In this document: piece by piece, positions 59,963 through 64,000 of the stretch
Numbering within the stretch: position 1 is the stretch's first letter
Layout: every line of letters begins with the position of its first letter
Source of the DNA: an uncultured beta proteobacterium
GTDB taxonomy: Bacteria; Pseudomonadota; Gammaproteobacteria; Burkholderiales; Rhodocyclaceae
DNA: 64,000 nt
Assembly (NCBI GenBank): GCA_903848955.1
Contig: CAINHS010000015.1
Span: 1 to 64,000, forward strand
Direction: 5' to 3'
Made by a program: the position numbers and the translations under genes
Notes under the pieces: generated by a model
Told to the model about the DNA's origin: nothing
The model's input: the letters and a program-made list of their open reading frames with translations, nothing else
The model's database searches: none

Positions 59963-60805
59963 TTACCCGGCCCGGTACAGTTGCCGGCGCTCCTCGTCGA
60001 GCAGCACCTCCTTGACCACTTCCAGCACCGCGGCGACATCGGCGCTGCGATGCTCGACCTCGATGCGGCCGGTCAGTTCGCTCTCCGGCGTCAGGCTGCC
60101 GGCCTGATACAGGCGCCAGATTTCCTTGCCGTATTCACTGCCGGCCAGTTCCGGCGCGAAACGGCCGAAGTAGCTCGCCAGGTTGGCCACGTCGCGCTCC
60201 AGCATGGCCTCCGCGCTGACGTTGCCGGCGGCATCGACAGCCTGCGGCAGGTCGATGATGACCGGGCCGTCGCTGCCGACCAGGATGTTGTATTCCGACA
60301 GGTCGCCGTGGATGATGCCGGCGCACAGCATGCGGACCACCTCGTTGAGCAGGCGGGCATGGAACTCCAGCGCCAGTTCCGGCGACAGCTCGACGTCATT
60401 GAGACGCGGCGCCGGCTGGCCGTCGGCATCGGTCACCAGATCCATCAGCAGCACGCCCTCGTGGCAGATGTAGGGCCGCGGCACGCGCACCCCGGCGGCG
60501 GCGAGGCGATACAGCGCATCGACCTCGGCGCTTTGCCAGGCTTCCTCCTGCATTTCCCGGCCGTAGCGCGAACCCTTTGCCATCGCCCGCGCCTGGCGGC
60601 TGTTCTTGGTCTTGCGGCCTTCCTGGTAGGACACGCTCTTGCGAAAGCTGCGCTGCGTGGCGTCCTTGTAAGCCTTGGCACAGCGGATGTCCTCGCCGCA
60701 GCGCACGATGTAAACGGTGGCCTCCTTGCCGCTCATCAACTGACGCAGCACCTCGTCGATCAGGCCCTCGGCCACCAGCGGCTGGAGTCGCTTCGGCGTC
60801 TTCAT
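59963..60805 (-). CDS. RIO1-type serine kinase/ATPase
   Basis: A 280-residue RIO kinase. The nucleotide-binding loop region reads LMSGKEATVYIVRC, the lysine is in CAKAYKD, the catalytic loop is GIIHGDLSEYNILV with Asp168, and the metal-binding motif is VIIDLPQAV with Asp185. In eukaryotes and archaea RIO1 acts in small-subunit maturation; bacterial members are little studied. The ATG overlaps the dbpA stop by one base (TGATG), so the two are translationally coupled, which suggests a shared role in ribosome or RNA metabolism. The open frame continuing to 62401 is a shadow inside dbpA. Confidence 0.92.
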   Translation of the reverse strand: MKTPKRLQPLVAEGLIDEVLRQLMSGKEATVYIVRCGEDIRCAKAYKDATQRSFRKSVSYQEGRKTKNSRQARAMAKGSRYGREMQEEAWQSAEVDALYRLAAAGVRVPRPYICHEGVLLMDLVTDADGQPAPRLNDVELSPELALEFHARLLNEVVRMLCAGIIHGDLSEYNILVGSDGPVIIDLPQAVDAAGNVSAEAMLERDVANLASYFGRFAPELAGSEYGKEIWRLYQAGSLTPESELTGRIEVEHRSADVAAVLEVVKEVLLDEERRQLYRAG

Positions 60806-62271
60806 CAGCCCGCCGTCTCCTGCAGCAGATGGACCTTGACCCGCTTGCCCTTGAGCGTGCCGGCCGAGAGCTTGCGCAGCGCCTCGCGCGCGATGCCGCG
60901 CTGGACGGCAACATAGGTGCTGGTATCGGTGACGTTGATCTTGCCCACCTGCTCCTTGCTGAAGCCGGCTTCCCCGGTCAGCGCGCCGAGGACGTCTCCG
61001 GGACGGATCTTTTCCTTGCGGCCGCCGAGGATCTGCAGCGTGACCATCGGCGGCAGCGGCGGTTTTCCGGCCGCCTCGCGCGATGCCTGCAACTCGCTCA
61101 GCAAGTGCCATTCGATCTCGTGGCCGAGGGCCTTTTCGATATTGTCGACGCGCGCCATCTGGTTGCCGCTGACCAGGCTGAAAGCCCACCCCGCCTGGTC
61201 GACTCGGCCGGTGCGACCGATGCGATGGACATGTACCTCGGTGTCCGGCGTAACGTCGACGTTGATCACGGCTTCCAGTTGCTCGATGTCGAGGCCGCGC
61301 GCGGCGACGTCGGTGGCGACCAGCACCGAACAGCTGCGGTTGGCGAACTGCACCAACACCTGGTCGCGTTCGCGCTGCTCCAGTTCCCCGTGCAAGGCCA
61401 GGGCGACGAAGCCTTCGGCGCGCAGCAGTTGCAGCAGGTCGCGGCACTGCTGCCGCGTGTTGCAGAAGGCCAGGGTGCTGACCGGCCGGTAGTGCCTGAG
61501 CAGCAACGCCACGGCAGCCAGCCGCTGGTCGGGGGCGACCTCGTAGAAGCGCTGGCGGATCTTGCCGGCGTCGTGCTGTTCCAGCAGCGTGACGCGCTGC
61601 GGCTGGCGCATGAACTGCCGGCTCAGGCTGGCGATGCCTTCGGGATAGGTGGCGGAAAACAGCAGCGTCTGCCGCTCCTTCGGGCAGGCTTTGGCGACGA
61701 CTACGATGTCGTCGAAGAAGCCCATGTCCAGCATGCGGTCGGCCTCGTCCAGCACCAGGGTATTGAGTGCCGCCAGGTCGAGGCTGGCACGCTGCAGGTG
61801 GTCCATGATGCGACCCGGCGTACCGACCACCACATGGGCGCCGTGTTCCAGGCTGGACATCTGCGGCCGCATGGTGCTGCCACCGCACAGGGTCAGCACC
61901 TTGATATTGTCCTCGCCGCGGGCCAGGCGGCGGATTTCCTGGCTCACCTGGTCGGCCAGTTCCCGCGTCGGGCACAGCACCAGCGCCTGCACCGCGAAAC
62001 GGCGCGGGTTGAGTTTCGCCAGCAGACTCAGCGCAAACGCCGCCGTCTTGCCGCTGCCGGTCTTGGCCTGCACGATCAGGTCGTGGCCGGCCAGCGCCAG
62101 CGGCAGGCTCGCGGCCTGGACCGGCGTCATCTGGCGGTAACCCAGGTGCTCGAGGTTCGCCAGCGCGGCGGGAGCCAGCGGCAACTGATCGAAAGACAGA
62201 TTGGGGGCGGTATCGGTGTCCGGAGGCGCAATGACCGGCGCGTCTTCGACGGTGTCGGGGGAAGGATTCAT
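60805..62271 (-). CDS. dbpA: DEAD-box RNA helicase DbpA
   Basis: A 488-residue ATP-dependent RNA helicase. Motifs: Q-motif region FDQLPLAPAALANLEHLGY, AKTGSGKT (I), PTRELADQV (Ia), TPGRI (Ib), LDEADRMLD (II), LFSATY (III), and ATDVAARGLDIEQL and HRIGRTGR (V and VI). The C-terminal domain (MVTLQILGGRKEKIRPGDVLGALTGE-type sequence, then VTDTSTYVAVQR) is the DbpA RNA-binding module that targets 23S rRNA hairpin 92. The ATG at 62271 is used; an in-frame TTG two codons earlier is possible. No ribosome-binding site is visible, and a perfect TATAAT lies five bases upstream, so the mRNA may be nearly leaderless. Confidence 0.93.
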   Translation of the reverse strand: MNPSPDTVEDAPVIAPPDTDTAPNLSFDQLPLAPAALANLEHLGYRQMTPVQAASLPLALAGHDLIVQAKTGSGKTAAFALSLLAKLNPRRFAVQALVLCPTRELADQVSQEIRRLARGEDNIKVLTLCGGSTMRPQMSSLEHGAHVVVGTPGRIMDHLQRASLDLAALNTLVLDEADRMLDMGFFDDIVVVAKACPKERQTLLFSATYPEGIASLSRQFMRQPQRVTLLEQHDAGKIRQRFYEVAPDQRLAAVALLLRHYRPVSTLAFCNTRQQCRDLLQLLRAEGFVALALHGELEQRERDQVLVQFANRSCSVLVATDVAARGLDIEQLEAVINVDVTPDTEVHVHRIGRTGRVDQAGWAFSLVSGNQMARVDNIEKALGHEIEWHLLSELQASREAAGKPPLPPMVTLQILGGRKEKIRPGDVLGALTGEAGFSKEQVGKINVTDTSTYVAVQRGIAREALRKLSAGTLKGKRVKVHLLQETAG

Positions 62272-62276
62272 GCGCA

Positions 62277-62282
62277 ATTATA
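62277..62282 (-). promoter_or_regulatory. Perfect -10 element directly upstream of dbpA
   Basis: TATAAT on the minus strand ends five bases before the dbpA ATG. A start of transcription at the usual distance would fall at or inside the ATG. No matching -35 hexamer is present: that position lies inside the first hairpin of the 42-bp repeat array. So this is either a leaderless promoter, an extended or activator-dependent one, or a chance match. Confidence 0.4.
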
Positions 62283-62407
62283 TGTCCTCGGGCACTTGGC
62301 CCGAGGACGGTATCCACCCGGATATGTCCTCGGGCACTTGGCCCGAGGACGGTATCCACCCGGATATGTCCTCGGGCACTTGGCCCGGGGACGGTATCCA
62401 CCCGGAT
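62282..62407. repeat. Three tandem 42-bp repeats, each with a 10-bp hairpin
   Basis: Three head-to-tail 42-bp units (62282-62323, 62324-62365, 62366-62407). The first two are identical and the third differs by one base. Each unit contains GTCCTCGGGC and GCCCGAGGAC as inverted repeats around a five-base loop. The unit length is a multiple of three, so both strands stay open, but neither translation looks like a protein. The array lies between the 134-aa gene and dbpA, immediately against the dbpA -10 element. It could be a set of attenuating hairpins, a protein-binding array or a variable-number repeat. Confidence 0.9.
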
Positions 62408-62426
62408 AGTCCCTGGCCGCCCTGCC

Positions 62427-62444
62427 CCGCCTAAGGCTAGGCGG
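62427..62444 (-). terminator. Hairpin at the end of the 134-aa gene
   Basis: CCGCCTA (62427-62433) and TAGGCGG (62438-62444) pair around a four-base loop; the TAG stop codon of the 134-aa gene lies in the hairpin. No T-run follows, so this is a weak terminator candidate that may work together with the repeat hairpins beyond it. Confidence 0.4.
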
Positions 62445-62841
62445 CGCGATCAATCGTCTGCGTGAAGACGTCCTCCAGCATGGCGCGCGCCTTGCCGAAA
62501 TCCAGCACGGCGTCCTCGTAGGCCTCTCGCGCCAGCGTGTAGGCTTCCACCAGTTCGCTATTGATGCCTTCGCCATGCACGCGCCGGTATAGTTCCCGGC
62601 ATTCGTCGAACAACCGGTCCGCCAACAGGCGACGGCGCATGTAGATGCGCGCGCCCTGCTGCGGCCACGGGCTCATCTCGGCGTAAGCGGGGACGCGGGT
62701 GCGCTGCAACGTGGCGAAATCCCCCTGCAGCAGTTGCCACATGCCGGCCCAGTCGGGCGCCGCATCGCCCACGGGGGCATAGCCGAAGCGCCCGAGCCCG
62801 GCAACCTCGCCCTCAAGCAGGCTTTCAGGTGAGGCCGGCAT
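62437..62841 (-). CDS. Hypothetical protein coupled to the PaaA-like gene
   Basis: A 134-residue soluble protein of no family I recognise. It is helical, with aromatic-rich parts (PDWAGMWQLLQGDFATLQ and YAEMSPWPQQGARIYMRRR) and an acidic helix near the C-terminus (LVEAYTLAREAYEDAVLDF). It starts one base after the stop of the PaaA-like gene, so it is almost certainly co-translated and may be a regulatory or structural subunit, as small effector proteins are in multicomponent diiron oxygenases (inference). Confidence 0.75.
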   Translation of the reverse strand: MPASPESLLEGEVAGLGRFGYAPVGDAAPDWAGMWQLLQGDFATLQRTRVPAYAEMSPWPQQGARIYMRRRLLADRLFDECRELYRRVHGEGINSELVEAYTLAREAYEDAVLDFGKARAMLEDVFTQTIDRAA

Positions 62842-62842
62842 G

Positions 62843-63649
62843 TCAGGCCGACGTCATCGCTTCGGCTTCGTAGCCCATGCGCATGTCGTAGTCGGCTTCG
62901 ACGCCGGCGGGCACGACGAGGCCGACTTCCTTGAGCCGGGAGTCGAGCAGTTCCATGTATTCGGCCTGCAGTTCCTCCGGCTTCTTCACCTTGATGCCGT
63001 ACTCGTAATAGATGTCGAACATCTGCGATTTGCTGTCGCCGGCCGACGGCCGGCCGTAGAAGCCGAGTCCCATCTTCATGAACTTGGGAATGCGCTCCTG
63101 CATGAATTCGCGCGTCTTCTCGCCGCCGAACTCGATGCAGCGCTTGGAGGCCCAGACACCGAAAGCCAGGTGGCCGAACTCCTCCTTGTGGATGCGCACA
63201 TTGACCCGCGCCCAGGGCAGGTAGGAGCATTCGCGGTACTGACCGAGGAAAGCCACGGCCGCCGGCGTCACCACCGTCGAAAACAGGGCCACATCCTCCC
63301 AGCAGTCGAAGAACTTCGACCAGTTCTCCTTGCGGAAGCCGTTGATGACGTTGACCTTCTTCGGATCCGGATTGTCCGGATTGTGCGAAAGCTCGTGGAG
63401 CCGGGCATCGACGTCGACACCCAGATCCTGCAGCAGGTTCCAGACATAGAACGCGTGCCCCATCTCCTCGAACACCTTCTTCGACAGGCGATAGGCTTCT
63501 TCCGGACGCGTGGCGTAGCGATGATTCTCGGCCACGCGCTGACCGCCGGCGTACTCCGAATCGGCCTGGAAGCACATCAGGTTGATCAGGGCCTTCCTGT
63601 AGTCCTCGGGCAGGACATCACCCTTGTCGTAAGTCTTGAACGTGCTCAT
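62843..63649 (-). CDS. PaaA-like ferritin-fold diiron protein
   Basis: A 268-residue protein of the phenylacetyl-CoA epoxidase PaaA/PaaC fold. Two ExxH motifs are intact: E62xxH65 (FEEMGHAFY) and E157xxH160 (KEEFGHLAFG). The additional carboxylates fit Glu32 (ADSEYAGG) and Glu118 or Asp119 (CWEDVALF), the full set of diiron ligands. It is shorter than PaaA and the substrate cannot be read; an oxygenase acting on a CoA-thioester or other aromatic or lipid substrate is a family-based guess. The ATG at 63649 has GGAGAG upstream; the frame open to 63676 is not needed. The divergent flavoprotein gene could supply electrons. Confidence 0.85.
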   Translation of the reverse strand: MSTFKTYDKGDVLPEDYRKALINLMCFQADSEYAGGQRVAENHRYATRPEEAYRLSKKVFEEMGHAFYVWNLLQDLGVDVDARLHELSHNPDNPDPKKVNVINGFRKENWSKFFDCWEDVALFSTVVTPAAVAFLGQYRECSYLPWARVNVRIHKEEFGHLAFGVWASKRCIEFGGEKTREFMQERIPKFMKMGLGFYGRPSAGDSKSQMFDIYYEYGIKVKKPEELQAEYMELLDSRLKEVGLVVPAGVEADYDMRMGYEAEAMTSA

Positions 63650-63700
63650 TGCGGCTCTCCGGAATAGGTCGGCCAAGGCTTGCCGGCCAGGCCATGATGC

Positions 63701-63714
63701 GATACATTTGTATC
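63701..63714. promoter_or_regulatory. Palindromic operator candidate between divergent genes
   Basis: GATACA-TT-TGTATC is a perfect inverted repeat in an AT-rich stretch of the 183-bp gap between the PaaA-like gene and the flavoprotein gene. A further half-site-like TGTATCAT lies about 20 bp to the right (near 63734-63741). The AT content stands out strongly against the GC-rich surroundings. It suits binding of a dimeric repressor (TetR, GntR or MarR type); no regulator gene is within the window. Confidence 0.5.
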
Positions 63715-63832
63715 AATAATATTCAATGCTAGTGTATCATTTAAACCCTGTCAATTCAAATCAGGATATTTCGATAACCATGTTTCCGCTCAGGTATCCG
63801 GCAAACGATCGCGCCCGCAGGTGCTGCAAGCA

Positions 63833-64000
63833 GTGAGCGCGCCCTTGCATATCGCCATCGTCGGCGCCGGCCCTTCCGGTTGCTACGTCGCCGATGCCCT
63901 CGGACGCAAGCTGCCCGGCGCCCGCATCGACGTTTTCGACCGCCTGCCGACACCCTTCGGCCTGGTGCGCGGCGGCGTCGCGCCGGACCATCAGGGCACC
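63833..64000 (+). CDS. Adrenodoxin-reductase-like ferredoxin-NADP reductase (partial, 5' end)
   Basis: The first 56 codons of a flavoprotein cut by the window edge. The FAD-binding motif [18 protein letters not shown] is followed by [14 protein letters not shown], the signature of adrenodoxin-reductase-like ferredoxin-NADP(+) reductases (FprA type). The GTG at 63833 is used; an in-frame GTG at 63821 is equally possible and neither has a clear ribosome-binding site. It is divergent from the PaaA-like gene and may feed electrons to it (inference). Confidence 0.85.
   Translation, partial: MSAPLHIAIVGAGPSGCYVADALGRKLPGARIDVFDRLPTPFGLVRGGVAPDHQGT

Noticed and set aside
62282-62407. Tandem 42-bp units considered as a CRISPR array
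   Set aside because: The units are directly adjacent with no unique spacers and there are no cas genes; this is a hairpin tandem repeat.
62201-62434. A 77-codon plus-strand frame through the 42-bp repeats
   Set aside because: It starts inside dbpA on the opposite strand and reads only the repeat; no ribosome-binding site or family support.
1-64000. tRNA, rRNA, insertion sequences or prophage
   Set aside because: No transposase, integrase or phage structural protein and no recognisable RNA gene was seen by reading; a covariance-model search would be needed to exclude small RNAs.

Overview
The window reads as chromosomal DNA from a high-GC betaproteobacterium, most like the Rhodocyclales and relatives. 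Evidence: map beside glnD, a degenerate-HD RelA, dbpA followed by a RIO kinase, a DUF349 protein, class I fumarase, many two-component proteins, and PaaA-like and Mo-hydroxylase catabolic genes. This placement is inferred from protein family content, not from a marker gene. No rRNA, tRNA, CRISPR array, transposase, integrase or phage gene was seen. Genes are densely packed, with many ATGA or TGATG junctions that indicate translational coupling.

Layout. 0-4.1 kb (+): map, glnD and a cyclic-nucleotide-binding protein, closed by a 15-bp perfect palindrome. 4.1-16 kb (-): a DNA-repair block (rmuC, a 33-codon small ORF, an AddB-like nuclease, an AddA-like helicase-nuclease, a DHH phosphoesterase), with hslR, a MaoC dehydratase and an unusual coiled-coil/AsmA fusion upstream. 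16.3-27 kb (-): one tightly coupled operon resembling the CrbS acetate-sensing neighbourhood. It holds a small membrane protein, a sodium/solute-symporter histidine kinase, a lone receiver, a membrane-anchored kinase-like/DnaQ exonuclease fusion, two DUF294 GlnD-type nucleotidyltransferase proteins and a FeoB-like GTPase. 27-35 kb (+): three hybrid histidine kinases separated by decayed spacers that share a degenerate repeat. 35.2-37.2 kb (-): acetyl-CoA synthetase, with a textbook terminator.

37.4-47.2 kb: housekeeping and stress genes (UPF0114 membrane protein, fumarase, DUF349, murI, relA, EamA exporter, mtfA). 47.2-52 kb (-): a two-subunit molybdenum hydroxylase, a PilZ c-di-GMP effector and an MFS carrier. 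52.3-54.9 kb (+): a sulfur-transfer operon of DsrE-like protein, TusA, SQR-like flavoprotein and a DUF1641 protein built of three 60-residue repeats. 55-58.9 kb: DUF2147, CDGSH and small membrane proteins, a lipoprotein and ycaO. 58.9-62.3 kb (-): an RNA/ribosome operon dbpA-RIO-DUF1415-arfB, headed by three 42-bp hairpin-forming tandem repeats. 62.4-64 kb: a PaaA-like diiron protein with a small partner, divergent from an adrenodoxin-reductase-like flavoprotein that runs off the window, with an AT-rich palindromic operator candidate between them.

The most promising places for new biology are the acetate-sensing operon with its exonuclease fusion and FeoB-like member, the SQR/DUF1641 sulfur module, the diiron/flavoprotein pair at the right end, the hairpin repeat array before dbpA, and two well-supported small ORFs.
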